This document shows, piece by piece, positions 19,011 through 27,680 of a stretch of 64,000 nt of DNA. The notes beneath the pieces are model-generated. The model searched no databases. It had not been told where the DNA came from and worked only from the letters and a program-made list of their open reading frames with translations. The DNA comes from Prevotella sp. (GTDB lineage Bacteria; Bacteroidota; Bacteroidia; Bacteroidales; Bacteroidaceae), in NCBI GenBank assembly GCA_017651265.1, contig JAGCDO010000002.1, forward strand, positions 62,001 through 126,000, in the 5' to 3' direction. The position numbers were made by a program, and so were the translations under genes. Every line of letters begins with the position of its first letter. The first letter of the stretch is position 1.

Positions 19011-19673
19011 TTATTCTGTGGAGTCTATGATAACGCCATCACGCAGGTGAATGGTCCTGTCAGTGATGCTTGCGAGTTCTTCATCGTGCGTAACGATTAC
19101 GAAGGTTTGCCCGAACTTATCTCGCAGATCAAAGAAGAGTTGATGGAGTTCTGACTTGTTTTTCGAATCCAAACTACCGCTCGGTTCGTCTGCAAGGATA
19201 ACAGCAGGATTGTTTACTAAAGCTCTGGCCACTGCCACACGCTGCTTTTCACCACCAGATAACTCATTGGGCTTGTGTGAGGCGCGATCCGTCAGTCCCA
19301 TGAAGTCCAGCAGTTCCATAGCCCGTTTCTTTGCTTCACTACGACTCTTCCCTGCGATATAGGCAGGAATCATGATATTCTCCAGTGCCGTGAACTCAGG
19401 AAGAAGCTGGTGGAACTGGAAAACGAAGCCAATATGAGTATTGCGGAAATCTGACAACTGTTTTTTACTCATCCTACTGATTTCCTTGCCGTCTATACAG
19501 ATCTCACCGCTATCGGCCTTATCCAGAGTACCGATAATCTGCAACAGTGTTGTTTTTCCTGCACCGCTGGGACCAACGATGCTCACCACCTCTCCTTTGT
19601 CGATATGGAGGGTAATGCCTTTGAGCACATTCAGATTTCCGAAACTCTTTCTTACATCTTTAATATCAATCAT
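19011..19673 (-). CDS. lolD: Lipoprotein-releasing ABC transporter ATP-binding protein LolD
   Basis: This 220-residue ATPase of the MacB/LolD group has Walker [11 protein letters not shown]-loop [17 protein letters not shown], signature [15 protein letters not shown] and Walker [13 protein letters not shown]. The [15 protein letters not shown] phrase is characteristic of LolD, which powers release of lipoproteins from the inner membrane. The permease (LolC/E type) is not adjacent here, which is usual in Bacteroidales. It reads on the minus strand, downstream of the antiporter gene with a 55-bp gap filled by a short repeat. Confidence 0.88.
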   Translation of the reverse strand: MIDIKDVRKSFGNLNVLKGITLHIDKGEVVSIVGPSGAGKTTLLQIIGTLDKADSGEICIDGKEISRMSKKQLSDFRNTHIGFVFQFHQLLPEFTALENIMIPAYIAGKSRSEAKKRAMELLDFMGLTDRASHKPNELSGGEKQRVAVARALVNNPAVILADEPSGSLDSKNKSELHQLFFDLRDKFGQTFVIVTHDEELASITDRTIHLRDGVIIDSTE

Positions 19674-19707
19674 TTTTCTCTACGAATTATACGTATTTTC
19701 TTTTCCT

Positions 19708-19733
19708 CTACGAATTAGGCGAATATGGCTAAT
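19708..19733 (-). repeat. Short dispersed repeat, copy 1
   Basis: A 26-bp element beginning CTACGAATTAG and ending GGCTAAT recurs at 49589-49614 with three mismatches. Its ends (ATTAG...CTAAT) are inverted. It contains the stop codon of the antiporter gene; a truncated form, CTACGAATTA, lies at 19680-19689. Confidence 0.7.
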
Positions 19734-21876
19734 TACTCTTCATTCTTTTCTTATTAGCGAACCAGTCGCGTATCTGCGTGTAAGCACTGAGTTGTTCACG
19801 TTTCTGTGGAGCAGCAAACGACATGCTATCCAAAGCCTCTCCGTATTGATCAGGGAAGATAATCATCAGGTTCTGCTGATGATAGTGTTGTTTCAGTTCC
19901 TGTGGCATCTTCTCGAATACCGATTTATACGACACCGTTCCCTTTCGTGCTGTCAGGACCACCAGCAGGTGGTCATCGTTTACCTGTTGCACCAGTTGAG
20001 GGAACTCGTTCCAGTGCCCCATCTGTTGATAGTCGGCCCTGATGTCAGGATAGATATTCTGAATATACTGACTGATGAGCGATAGGGTGGACTGTTTGCT
20101 ATGGAACTGAATGCGACACTCCAGATTCTCAGCCACACGAGCAAGACGATCGATCCAACGATGGAACCCAGGTTCGAACTCTGCTCTGCTCGGCACGGCC
20201 ACTTGTATTCTCCGTATCGTATTCAGAGGCTGTGCAAGTTTAACGATGATGATCTGTCTGTTCAGTTCCGTGAACAGATCCTCGGTAAACATGCCCCAGA
20301 AACTATCTGATTCGTTGGTCTGCTCATGCATTCCAAGAATGACCTCACTTGCATCAAACTCCTTGAAGGCGTGTATGATACCATTAGCAATATTCGTGGC
20401 TATACGACTCTGAGTCTGCATCCGTACATCCGCAGCAGCCGCAGCCTTTGTGGCATGTTCTAGCAGCTCCTTTCCCAGTTTCTGGTTCTTGGAAGTATTC
20501 TTATCGTCTAATACAACGTTTAGGCCAATCATCCCGCGGTTCAATCGCTCGTTTCTCATCAGGATAGCCAGATTTACCAGCGTATCCATGTTTTCGTGGT
20601 TCTTCAATGCCAATAAGATCTTCTCGTCATCACCCGTCTTTTCTTCATTTACAGGTGTGTCTTCCAAAACAATCTGTTGCGAAGCCTTCTCCGTGACAAT
20701 CGATGAGATGACACAGGTAAACAGAATCATCATCACCACACCATTCAGCATTTCCGCATCCACCATGGCTTGTCCTCCCACCATCAGCTTCATACCCACC
20801 ATGACGATGGCGATGGAACCAGCGGCATGCGCAGAAGTCAGACCGAACATCATGTGTCCGTGCGACAAAGGCAGTCGGAAACCGATGCTTGCCAGATAAC
20901 CCGCAATCATCTTACCTACCGTACCTATTACCACTATGCAGCCCACGATGTATGCAGTATGCCAGCTCTCAAACAGTGCTCTGATATTGATGAGCATGCC
21001 CACACCAATCAAGAAATACGGAATGAAGATGGCATTGCCGATGAACTCAATCCTTCCCATTAGTGGTGAAACACGAGGTATATAGCGGTTCAGAAGCAAT
21101 CCTGCAAAGAATGCCCCGAAAACCCCTTCCAGTCCGATGAATGATGTCATGGCCGCATTAAGGAACAAAATAGCCAGTACGAAGATGAACTGAGTCACCG
21201 CATCCGCATTCCTTCGAAGGAACCAGCGAGTGATTCTGGGGATGACAAAGGTGCCCGCAGCACAGTAGAGAAACAGCTTGACCAATATCCAAACCACCAG
21301 TACCGCCACACTACCCAGTCCTTTACCCTGTTGATACTGTTCAACTACACCCACAAACAACGACAGCGATAACAGAGCCAACAGCAAGGCTATCATACTT
21401 GCTCCTACGCTCAGACTTACGGCTTTATGGCGTTGTAGACCATATTTGCAGACGATAGGGTAGGCAATCAAGGTGTTCGAAGCCATGATGCAGCATAGTA
21501 GCAACGTGGTTTCCTTCGAGTAGTTCATCAAATAGATTCCTGCGAAATACACCAGAATGAAAGGCATCAGGAAAGTAAGCAGACCGAAGATAATCATTCT
21601 CTTCATGTGCTTCTTGATACCTTCCAGATCCATCTCCAATCCTGCCAGGAACATGATATAGTAAAGTCCTACCTGTCCGAACAACTCAAAAGAACCGTCG
21701 CGTTGGAGAATATTCAAGCCATATTGTCCCACGATGACACCAGCCAGTACCATACCGATGATGTGCGGAATACGCAACTTGCTCATAATCATCGGTGCGA
21801 ACAAGATGATGAGCAGTACGATGAAGAAGATCCATGTACTGTCGGTAATGGGGAAGTATGAAGAAAAGTCAATCAT
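19729..21876 (-). CDS. Kef-type cation:proton antiporter with C-terminal universal-stress-like domains
   Basis: The 715-residue protein has about 12 hydrophobic segments in residues 1-400, typical of the CPA2 family (LRIPHIIGMVLAGVIVGQYGLN; LEGVFGAFFAGLLLNRYIP). The cytoplasmic tail at about 420-715 looks like two universal-stress-protein folds (GMIGLNVVLDDKN; SEVILGMHEQTN; RIQVAVPSRAEF) instead of the RCK domain of KefB/C. It should exchange K+ or Na+ for protons across the inner membrane, perhaps gated by nucleotide binding to the tail. The start MIDFSSYFPITDSTW is the only plausible one. It precedes lolD on the same strand. Confidence 0.88.
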   Translation of the reverse strand: MIDFSSYFPITDSTWIFFIVLLIILFAPMIMSKLRIPHIIGMVLAGVIVGQYGLNILQRDGSFELFGQVGLYYIMFLAGLEMDLEGIKKHMKRMIIFGLLTFLMPFILVYFAGIYLMNYSKETTLLLCCIMASNTLIAYPIVCKYGLQRHKAVSLSVGASMIALLLALLSLSLFVGVVEQYQQGKGLGSVAVLVVWILVKLFLYCAAGTFVIPRITRWFLRRNADAVTQFIFVLAILFLNAAMTSFIGLEGVFGAFFAGLLLNRYIPRVSPLMGRIEFIGNAIFIPYFLIGVGMLINIRALFESWHTAYIVGCIVVIGTVGKMIAGYLASIGFRLPLSHGHMMFGLTSAHAAGSIAIVMVGMKLMVGGQAMVDAEMLNGVVMMILFTCVISSIVTEKASQQIVLEDTPVNEEKTGDDEKILLALKNHENMDTLVNLAILMRNERLNRGMIGLNVVLDDKNTSKNQKLGKELLEHATKAAAAADVRMQTQSRIATNIANGIIHAFKEFDASEVILGMHEQTNESDSFWGMFTEDLFTELNRQIIIVKLAQPLNTIRRIQVAVPSRAEFEPGFHRWIDRLARVAENLECRIQFHSKQSTLSLISQYIQNIYPDIRADYQQMGHWNEFPQLVQQVNDDHLLVVLTARKGTVSYKSVFEKMPQELKQHYHQQNLMIIFPDQYGEALDSMSFAAPQKREQLSAYTQIRDWFANKKRMKSN

Positions 21877-21936
21877 TCTGAGTGCAAAATTACGAATTTT
21901 TCCTTCAATTCTGCGTATAATAGTCCGAAAAGTTGT

Positions 21937-22116
21937 TACTTTGATGGCAAACCATCGAACTTACAATGCACTCGGCATAAAAAAAGAATGAATTCTTTTT
22001 GTTCTGCACTCGTTTTTTCGTAACTCTGGCTTCGCCGAAGTTACAATACACTCGGCAATGAAAAGAAAAACAAGCTTTTCTTTTGCATTGCACTCGTTTT
22101 TTCGTAACTTTGCAGC
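21937..22116 (+). repeat. Palindromic promoter-carrying repeat, two tandem units (copy A)
   Basis: Each unit holds a hairpin of the form GTAAC-T-CTGGC-TTCG-CCG-AAGTTAC, then CACTCGGCA, an AT-rich palindrome (AAAGAATGAATTCTTTTT in unit 1, AAAACAAGCTTTTC in unit 2), then TGCACTCGTTTTTTCGTAACTC/TTG. The second unit ends in the -7 box of asd. Related elements lie near 33.2, 38.3, 42.5, 50.4 and 53.8 kb. Confidence 0.8.
22082..22112 (+). promoter_or_regulatory. Promoter for asd
   Basis: TTTG at 22082-22085, a 19-bp spacer and TAACTTTG at 22105-22112. The -7 box is the last part of the palindromic repeat. Confidence 0.75.
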
Positions 22117-22139
22117 CTAAAATCATAAACAAGTACATA

Positions 22140-23159
22140 ATGAAAGTAGCAATTGTTGGTGCCAGTGGCGCAGTAGGACAAGAGTTCCTACGTATTCTTG
22201 ATCAGCGTAACTTCCCGATGGACGAGCTGGTGTTGTTTGGTAGCGAGCGTTCTGCCGGTAGGAAATACACCTTCCGTGGTAAGGAAATCGAGGTGAAGTT
22301 GTTACAGCATAATGACGATTTCAAGGACATTGATATCGCCTTTACCTCAGCAGGAGCTGGCACATCCAAGGAATTTGCAGAGACCATCACCAAGTATGGC
22401 GCTGTGATGATCGACAACTCCAGTGCTTTCCGCATGGATGATGATGTGCCTCTGGTTGTACCTGAGTGCAATGCTGCAGATGCTCTGAACCGTCCTCGTG
22501 GTATTATTGCCAATCCCAATTGTACAACGATTATGATGGTGGTTTGTCTGCAGCCACTGGAGAATCTTTCACATATCAAGCGCATTCACGTGGCAAGCTA
22601 TCAGAGTGCCAGCGGTGCCGGTGCTGCCGCCATGGCAGAGTTGGAACAGCAGTATAGCGAGATCGTTGAGGGCAAGTCTGTTACCGTGAAGAAATTCCCG
22701 CACCAGCTGGCCTATAACGTGATTCCTCAGATCGATGTATTCCAGCCCAATGGCTATACCAAGGAAGAGATGAAGATGTTCAACGAAACTCAGAAGATCA
22801 TGCATACCGATGCTAAGTGCTCGGCCATGTGTGTTCGTGTGAGCTCTTTGCGTAGTCATAGCGAGAGTGTATGGATTGAAACCGAGCGTCCTATCAGCGT
22901 AGAAGAGGCACAGAAGGCCCTGGCTGCCGCTCCTGGCGTTACGTTGAAAGACGATCCTTCCAACCTGGTCTATCCGATGCCGTTAGATACAGCTGGTTTG
23001 GATGATGTCTATGTAGGACGTGTACGTAAGGATCTTTCCGATGAGAACGGACTTACCTTCTGGCTTTCAGGCGATCAGATTCGCAAGGGTGCAGCCCTCA
23101 ATGCCGTACAGATTGGTGAATACCTGTTGCAAGAGAGAGACCTGCCATGCTTTGCATAA
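22140..23159 (+). CDS. asd: Aspartate-semialdehyde dehydrogenase
   Basis: This 339-residue NADPH-dependent enzyme (EC 1.2.1.11) makes aspartate semialdehyde for lysine/DAP, threonine and methionine synthesis. The dinucleotide loop [14 protein letters not shown] is at residue 7, the catalytic Cys lies in [10 protein letters not shown] (about 129), and the active-site His in [13 protein letters not shown]. The start is the ATG at 22140 ([10 protein letters not shown]), since the longer frame runs through the promoter. It stands alone between its own promoter and a bidirectional terminator. Confidence 0.97.
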   Translation: MKVAIVGASGAVGQEFLRILDQRNFPMDELVLFGSERSAGRKYTFRGKEIEVKLLQHNDDFKDIDIAFTSAGAGTSKEFAETITKYGAVMIDNSSAFRMDDDVPLVVPECNAADALNRPRGIIANPNCTTIMMVVCLQPLENLSHIKRIHVASYQSASGAGAAAMAELEQQYSEIVEGKSVTVKKFPHQLAYNVIPQIDVFQPNGYTKEEMKMFNETQKIMHTDAKCSAMCVRVSSLRSHSESVWIETERPISVEEAQKALAAAPGVTLKDDPSNLVYPMPLDTAGLDDVYVGRVRKDLSDENGLTFWLSGDQIRKGAALNAVQIGEYLLQERDLPCFA

Positions 23160-23186
23160 GCATTTTTAAAACAGTTATATACAACA

Positions 23187-23230
23187 ATATCGCGTTTGTA
23201 CTTAGGTTACAAACGCGATATTTCTTTTTT
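23187..23230. terminator. Bidirectional terminator between asd and the tRNAs
   Basis: A perfect 14-bp stem, ATATCGCGTTTGTA/TACAAACGCGATAT, with a 7-base loop. TTCTTTTTT follows on the plus strand; the other side is AT-rich. Confidence 0.88.
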
Positions 23231-23231
23231 G

Positions 23232-23305
23232 TGTCGACAGTTGGATTCGGACCAACGACCCCCACCATGTCAAGGTGATACTCTAACCAGCTGAGCTATG
23301 CCGAC
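23232..23305 (-). tRNA. tRNA-Val (anticodon GAC)
   Basis: On the minus strand: acceptor GTCGGCA/TGTCGAC, D-arm GCTCAGCTGGTTAGAGT, anticodon stem with loop TTGACAT (GAC), T-arm GTTGGTCCGAATCCAAC. CCA is not encoded. It is the second valine tRNA of the window and follows tRNA-Leu in one transcript. Confidence 0.93.
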
Positions 23306-23312
23306 TTTTCCA

Positions 23313-23397
23313 TGGTGCGCCTAACAGGACTCGAACCTGCACGTCGTAAGACACCAGATCCTAAGTCTGGCGCGTCTGCCAATTCCGCCACAGGCGC
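23313..23397 (-). tRNA. tRNA-Leu (anticodon TAG)
   Basis: This class II tRNA has acceptor GCGCCTG/TAGGCGC, anticodon loop CTTAGGA (TAG), a long variable arm, and T-arm with GGTTCGAGTCC. CCA is encoded at the 3' end. It lies 7 bp upstream of tRNA-Val and is first in the unit. Confidence 0.95.
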
Positions 23398-23416
23398 ATT
23401 CATGCAAAATGCGCTG

Positions 23417-23424
23417 CAAAGGTA
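23417..23424 (-). promoter_or_regulatory. -7 box of the tRNA-Leu/tRNA-Val promoter
   Basis: CAAAGGTA on the plus strand is TACCTTTG on the minus strand, 19 bp before the tRNA-Leu 5' end. Confidence 0.75.
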
Positions 23425-23513
23425 CAAAAAATCTGATTAAGTGAGAAGAAAACAAATGAAATTGTTTGTCTGCCGTGCAGTTTTTATTCAATAAGCGAGG
23501 GAACCTATAGTTT

Positions 23514-23594
23514 TTCCCACGCTGGGAATAAAACTTTCCCACGTTGGGAATAATTTGTTCCCACGTTGGGAATATTTCGTTCCCATGTTGGGAA
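23514..23594. repeat. Four palindromes TTCCCA(C/T)G(T/C)TGGGAA at an exact 22-bp period
   Basis: The 15-bp palindromes are at 23514-23528, 23536-23550, 23558-23572 and 23580-23594. The 7-bp spacers differ and are AT-rich. They lie between a divergent tRNA promoter and the secreted-protein gene at 23760. I see no gene in 23398-23759; a partial hydrophobic frame upstream of 23700 has no support. See findings. Confidence 0.93.
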
Positions 23595-23759
23595 TCCGTG
23601 GTGACAAGTCATTTGACCTGTTAAATAATATAAAAATCCTATTGCTGCTTATTCCTCTTTCATCATTTCTTTTTACTTTTGCATTGATAAACGCGTGCAA
23701 GTGTTCGGAGGAAGTGTCTCTATCATGCGGCGCGATGATTGTTAATGTTAAACTAAAGA

Positions 23760-24854
23760 ATGAAAGACATGAATTTCTTCAGGCTTTTATGGTTGTGTGT
23801 GATGTCGTTTTGCTGCAGTACGATGTGTGCAGACGAGGTGTTTCAGAAGGTGAGATCTGTGGATGAACTCAATGAAACCGACACGTATATCATCTGTGAT
23901 GAGAACAGTTCCTATGCCGTCCGCAAGACGAACGGGAACTTCTTGGGTTTAATGGAGATTCGAAAAGACAATCTGAAAGGCGACTTTCTCATCATCGATC
24001 CTGATAAAGGTGTGGTTCCCGATGAGTTCCGATTGGTGTATGTAGCAGGTAATGTCTATTGTATCCAGTATGCTGTCAGCGGTGCGTTCCTTTACTATGA
24101 TGGCAGTAGCAACTATCTGCGAAGCAAACAAGGAATGTCGACGAGCGAAAAGAACTGTCAGTGGTCCTTCAACACCACGGCGAAAGGGGTATGTGTGGAT
24201 TGTACCAACAGGAATAACTATTTCATTTCTCCGTATTACTCAAAGTTCGGCGTATATACCCAGAAAAACGATCATGTCAAGACCTGCTTATATAAAAAGG
24301 TTGCCACGAAGGCGAAGCAAGTGGTAGTGGGCGAGGTAGGGTATGTATCCTTTGTGGCTCCCGCCCAAACTCATGTCACCGTACCTCAGAACTTGAAGGC
24401 TTATGTGGTGAGTCAGGCTTCTGCCGAAGAGGTTCTGCTGACGATGCTCAGTGCCATACCGAAGAATACGGCGGTCATTTTACATGGCGCTCCTGGCACC
24501 TACTACCTGAGTTATGCGCAGAATGCGAGTATCGTGGAAGGTAATCTGCTCAAGGTGAGCGATGGAACAGTAAAGGGTAATCGGCAGACCATCTACTCTC
24601 TTGCGAATATCGGAGGTGTTGTGGCTTTCTATCTGGTGGGCCAAGATGTCGTGATACCTGCGGGAAAGGTCTATCTGCAGATCAACCATCAACAAGCATC
24701 CCAGGCGAGATGTCTTACGATGCGTATGCATGAACAACAAGGAGTGGCAACGGGAGAAGATGAGAGATTAGAGATGAAAGATGAGAGAATAGCGTTGCGA
24801 TGGGAGGGACTGTTATTCAAGAACGGGAGGAAATACTTGATTAAACGGAAATAA
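23760..24854 (+). CDS. Secreted protein of unknown function
   Basis: The protein is 364 residues from the ATG at 23760; the ATG at 23769 gives a cleaner signal peptide (MNFFRLLWLCVMSFCCSTMCA). Residues about 28-185 (VFQKVRSVDELNETDTYIIC ... CQWSF ... CLYKKV) resemble the C-terminal domain of the secreted nuclease at 38783. Residues about 190-315 (VGYVSFVAPAQTHVTVPQNLKAYVVS; IPKNTAVILHG; VVIPAGKVYLQI) resemble the middle of the OB-fold repeat protein at 10537. Near the C-terminus DERLEMKDER is encoded by a heptamer array. The end WEGLLFKNGRKYLIKRK recalls the GIYxxNGKKVxxK export tail. No catalytic motif is visible. Confidence 0.75.
   Translation: MKDMNFFRLLWLCVMSFCCSTMCADEVFQKVRSVDELNETDTYIICDENSSYAVRKTNGNFLGLMEIRKDNLKGDFLIIDPDKGVVPDEFRLVYVAGNVYCIQYAVSGAFLYYDGSSNYLRSKQGMSTSEKNCQWSFNTTAKGVCVDCTNRNNYFISPYYSKFGVYTQKNDHVKTCLYKKVATKAKQVVVGEVGYVSFVAPAQTHVTVPQNLKAYVVSQASAEEVLLTMLSAIPKNTAVILHGAPGTYYLSYAQNASIVEGNLLKVSDGTVKGNRQTIYSLANIGGVVAFYLVGQDVVIPAGKVYLQINHQQASQARCLTMRMHEQQGVATGEDERLEMKDERIALRWEGLLFKNGRKYLIKRK
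24759..24786 (+). repeat. Heptamer array inside a coding region
   Basis: GATGAGA, GATTAGA, GATGAAA, GATGAGA: four units within the frame above, encoding residues 334-343 (DERLEMKDER). The same array type lies in prmC at 53420-53447. Confidence 0.8.
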
Positions 24855-24869
24855 CACGAAAGGACATAC

Positions 24870-25070
24870 ATGAAAACATACGTTCAACCTTGGATCTGTA
24901 AAGTGAAAGGAGAGTCAGAAACAGCGCTGCAATTACAGTCAGCTGAAAAGGTTTTGCAGGTATCGGAAACAGAAATAACCGACTCCAATCAGATCTTGTC
25001 GAAAGAGAATGCTCTATACTTCGACCTTTGGGAGTATAAGGAGGAAGCGGATGGAGTGGAGAGTGAATGA
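24870..25070 (+). CDS. Small hypothetical protein (MKTYxxPxI type)
   Basis: This 66-residue frame begins 15 bp after the preceding gene and stops just before the convergent ABC-ATPase gene. The N-terminus MKTYVQPWICKVKGE and the C-terminal acidic DLWEYKEEADGVESE resemble very small Bacteroidales proteins of unknown role that open with MKxYxxPxI. No signal peptide or membrane segment is present. It may be co-expressed with the secreted protein upstream. Confidence 0.55.
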   Translation: MKTYVQPWICKVKGESETALQLQSAEKVLQVSETEITDSNQILSKENALYFDLWEYKEEADGVESE

Positions 25071-25071
25071 A

Positions 25072-25845
25072 TCACAGCTGTACTTGAATGCTCATATGTT
25101 GCGCGTCAAAGTGCAGACCTGGTCGGTTGAGGAATTGTCCCAGACTGCCATTGGAGGCTAGCTCCTTTGGCGAACCGATAGCGATAGGCTGTTTCGGCTG
25201 CATGAGCCAGAGCGTGTCGGCCATCTGTAAGGCCAGCTCCAGATCGTGAGTGGAGAGGAAGATGGTTTTCTGAGTCTCCCTACTGAGCTTTTTCAGTAAG
25301 TGCAGGATTTCCACCTTACTCGGATAATCAAGGAAGGCTGTGGGCTCATCAAGATAGATCACGGGCGTTTGCTGCGCCAAGGCTTTGGCAATCATCATCT
25401 TCTGTCGTTCACCATCCGATAGCGTCTGCACCATCCGTTCACTCAGTTCCTCAATTCCCACCATTTGGATGCTTTGCCGCACCACTTCCTGGTCATCCTT
25501 GTTCAATCTTCCCCAAAAGCCCGTATAAGGTGCACGACCCAACGCCACCAGTTCGCTAACCGTCATGTTCTGCACATCCGGCTTGGTGGTCAGTACCACT
25601 CCTATCAGTTTGGCAATCTCACGGTCGGTGAGCTGTGCGAGATTCTTTTCGTCAACAAAGATCTCTCCACTCAGCGGTGGTTGGAAGGCACTGAGGGTGC
25701 GGAGCAGGGTTGACTTTCCCACACCGTTAGGACCGATAAGACAGGTGAGCTCGCCAGGACGGATAACCGAGGAAATATGCTCAGCGACAACCTTCTGGTT
25801 GTTCTTTTGCTGGTAGCCGATGGAGAGGGAGTTGAGGGAAATCAT
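25072..25845 (-). CDS. ABC transporter ATP-binding protein (iron-siderophore/heme/B12 type)
   Basis: This 257-residue ATPase has Walker A GPNGVGKST, signature LSDGERQKMMIAKAL, Walker B VIYLDEPTAFLD and the switch His in FLSTHD. The phrases SELVALGRAPYTGFWG and ADTLWLM are typical of FecE/FhuC/BtuD-type importers for iron chelates, heme or cobalamin. Neither a permease nor a binding protein is adjacent, so the substrate cannot be given. It is the last gene of a minus-strand run that starts with parC. Confidence 0.85.
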   Translation of the reverse strand: MISLNSLSIGYQQKNNQKVVAEHISSVIRPGELTCLIGPNGVGKSTLLRTLSAFQPPLSGEIFVDEKNLAQLTDREIAKLIGVVLTTKPDVQNMTVSELVALGRAPYTGFWGRLNKDDQEVVRQSIQMVGIEELSERMVQTLSDGERQKMMIAKALAQQTPVIYLDEPTAFLDYPSKVEILHLLKKLSRETQKTIFLSTHDLELALQMADTLWLMQPKQPIAIGSPKELASNGSLGQFLNRPGLHFDAQHMSIQVQL

Positions 25846-25849
25846 TATA

Positions 25850-25891
25850 AATTGAGAATTGAAAATTGAAAATTGAGAATTGTGAATTGAA
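25850..25891 (-). repeat. Heptamer array (AATTGAR x6)
   Basis: AATTGAG, AATTGAA, AATTGAA, AATTGAG, AATTGTG, AATTGAA fill the gap between the ABC-ATPase start (25845) and the S41 peptidase stop (25894) almost base for base. Confidence 0.9.
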
Positions 25892-25893
25892 AG

Positions 25894-26898
25894 TTAGTGG
25901 GATGCTACAGCGTTTCGGGCGAACTCGATGATGGAGTCAAGTCCGCGTACTGCATCTTCTGACTTCAGCGCCACGGAATAGTCGGGTGCGATACCTCCTT
26001 CAGTACTCTGTTTGTTGATGTCGTACATCGGACAAGCTGAGAAGCGCACGCCCCAGCCGTTAGGCAGTTCACTACTGAAAGGCATTCCCGCACCACCGCC
26101 GGTATGGTCGCCAACGATGATGGCTCCACAGCATTTCATGTATTTCACGAACTCGTTCGCAGCACTATAAACCTGTCGGTTGGTAAGCACAAACACAGGT
26201 TTATGCCAGCGCACCCCATTGCTCGGCTTGAGGCGCTGCTCTTCCATTGCCGAGAAGTCGTTATGCCCCTTTCCGGTCTTGTGGCGCATGTAACCAACAA
26301 GAATCTCCTCATTGGTGAAACGCGCGGCCAGTTTCTCAGCCACAGACAGCAGACCGCCGCTGTTATTGCGGATATCAATGATGAGGGCCTGACAGGGTGC
26401 GAACTCTAACAAAACCTGATCAATGTTCCCTGCCCCGAAGTCGCTCTGGAACGATGAGTACTGCAGGTAACCTACGTTATCATCGAGGATCTTGTACCGC
26501 AGGGAAGAAGCAATCTTATAGTCGGTTCCCAGATAATTATTGATGAGCAGCTCGTCGTAGTTCTCGGGGTAGTCCTCGTGCCACGACCAGTTGCGGGCCA
26601 TGTCGAAAGAAGAGAAGATGTTCACATGACCGTCCTTCAGTTCCGACAGCATGTTGGCGCATACCTCAAAGAGATGAGCATCACTCATGCCGGCATTCAG
26701 CTGCTTTTGGTACTTCGTATGAACCTCATCCCAGTTCACCCCTTTCTCATCGAAGAAACAGTAGTGTTCGTCCATGATCTTCCACAAAGCCTCGAAGTTT
26801 CCGTCAGGACTATCGGGGAACTCCTCTTCGTCGATGCAGGAAGAGAGGAGCAGGGAGCACAGGGGTATGAGAAGGAAGAAATATCGGTAACGTATCAT
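25894..26898 (-). CDS. S41-family peptidase lipoprotein
   Basis: This 334-residue protein has a lipobox LLLSSC followed by IDEEEF, acidic after the Cys as in surface lipoproteins of this phylum. An N-terminal helical subdomain (FEALWKIMDEHYCFF, ELKDGHVNIFS) is followed by the tail-specific-protease core: IIDIRNNSGGLLSVAEKLAARF, VLTNRQVYSAANEFVKYM (catalytic Ser expected in YSAAN) and IVGDHTGGGAGMPF. There is no obvious PDZ domain. It probably cleaves unfolded or C-terminal peptides at the outer membrane. Two bases separate it from the DUF3316-like gene, so the two are co-transcribed. Confidence 0.85.
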   Translation of the reverse strand: MIRYRYFFLLIPLCSLLLSSCIDEEEFPDSPDGNFEALWKIMDEHYCFFDEKGVNWDEVHTKYQKQLNAGMSDAHLFEVCANMLSELKDGHVNIFSSFDMARNWSWHEDYPENYDELLINNYLGTDYKIASSLRYKILDDNVGYLQYSSFQSDFGAGNIDQVLLEFAPCQALIIDIRNNSGGLLSVAEKLAARFTNEEILVGYMRHKTGKGHNDFSAMEEQRLKPSNGVRWHKPVFVLTNRQVYSAANEFVKYMKCCGAIIVGDHTGGGAGMPFSSELPNGWGVRFSACPMYDINKQSTEGGIAPDYSVALKSEDAVRGLDSIIEFARNAVASH

Positions 26899-26900
26899 GA

Positions 26901-27680
26901 TTAACGGAATAAAGGTCGGACCAGTCCGATGAGTAACATATGTGAGTAGGTATGGTATTTCAGCTTATTTACCTCCGCCTGCTGGTAGTCGCCCAGATAG
27001 CCAATGCGGAAAGTGAGTCGCTTCACCGTTACATCGAGTGTCAGCTGCTGTCTTAAAGAAGGAGCACAGAAAGATGTGGTGGGAACGATATTATGGTCGT
27101 AGTTACCACGCGAGAAGATCTCATAATAGCTCTGTCCGTAATTCGGACTGAACATCAGTCCCAACAGCGGAGCAGACAGCTCATAGCGAAGGAACGATTG
27201 CTTGCGGAAAAGCGGGAAACGCCAGACAGACAGTACATCAGGACCGATTTGCAGATAGGCACGGGCTTGTGCCGGGTTGTTGGAATTACGGGTGTTATAC
27301 AGGAAGCCAACGCCCCCTTCTGCTTGTCCGCCTGCCTCTATCCGCCAGCTGTCGTTCAGTTGCCAACCATGTCGGATGGCATATCCGACAGAGAAGAGTC
27401 CACCCAGTTCATTACTGTTATCGGCCCGCTGCGCAGCATGTTGAAACGCTATTGAGAATGTCGTCTGACTGTTCCATTTGGGGCGTTTGAGCCATTGGCG
27501 ATGCGATTGGGTGAGGATGCGCAGTTCAGTACCTGAATACTTTTCAGGACTGATATAGGTATCAAGGATATTGGTGGAGCCGATTCCCACCATGTCAACC
27601 TTGTAGTTAACCTCCTGCGCCGTAGCAACCAGTGTGCAAAACGTGCATAGCGTCCCTATGAACAACTTTTTATAACTCAT
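26901..27680 (-). CDS. DUF3316-like outer-membrane/periplasmic protein
   Basis: This 259-residue protein has a signal peptide ending ATAQ and a beta-strand-rich body with barrel-like alternation (GLFSVGYAIRHGWQLNDSWRIEAGGQAEGGVGF; LTLDVTVKRLTFRIGYLGDY; HMLLIGLVRPLFR). The phrase VDMVGIGSTNILDTYISPEKYSG at the N-terminus fits my memory of DUF3316 proteins from Prevotella and Bacteroides. Function is unknown. The start overlaps the parC stop by 11 bp, so translation is coupled to parC. Confidence 0.7.
   Translation of the reverse strand: MSYKKLFIGTLCTFCTLVATAQEVNYKVDMVGIGSTNILDTYISPEKYSGTELRILTQSHRQWLKRPKWNSQTTFSIAFQHAAQRADNSNELGGLFSVGYAIRHGWQLNDSWRIEAGGQAEGGVGFLYNTRNSNNPAQARAYLQIGPDVLSVWRFPLFRKQSFLRYELSAPLLGLMFSPNYGQSYYEIFSRGNYDHNIVPTTSFCAPSLRQQLTLDVTVKRLTFRIGYLGDYQQAEVNKLKYHTYSHMLLIGLVRPLFR

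Noticed and set aside
23514-23594. CRISPR array
   Set aside because: The period is 22 bp with 7-bp spacers and palindromic repeats; CRISPR spacers are about 30 bp, and no cas genes are present.
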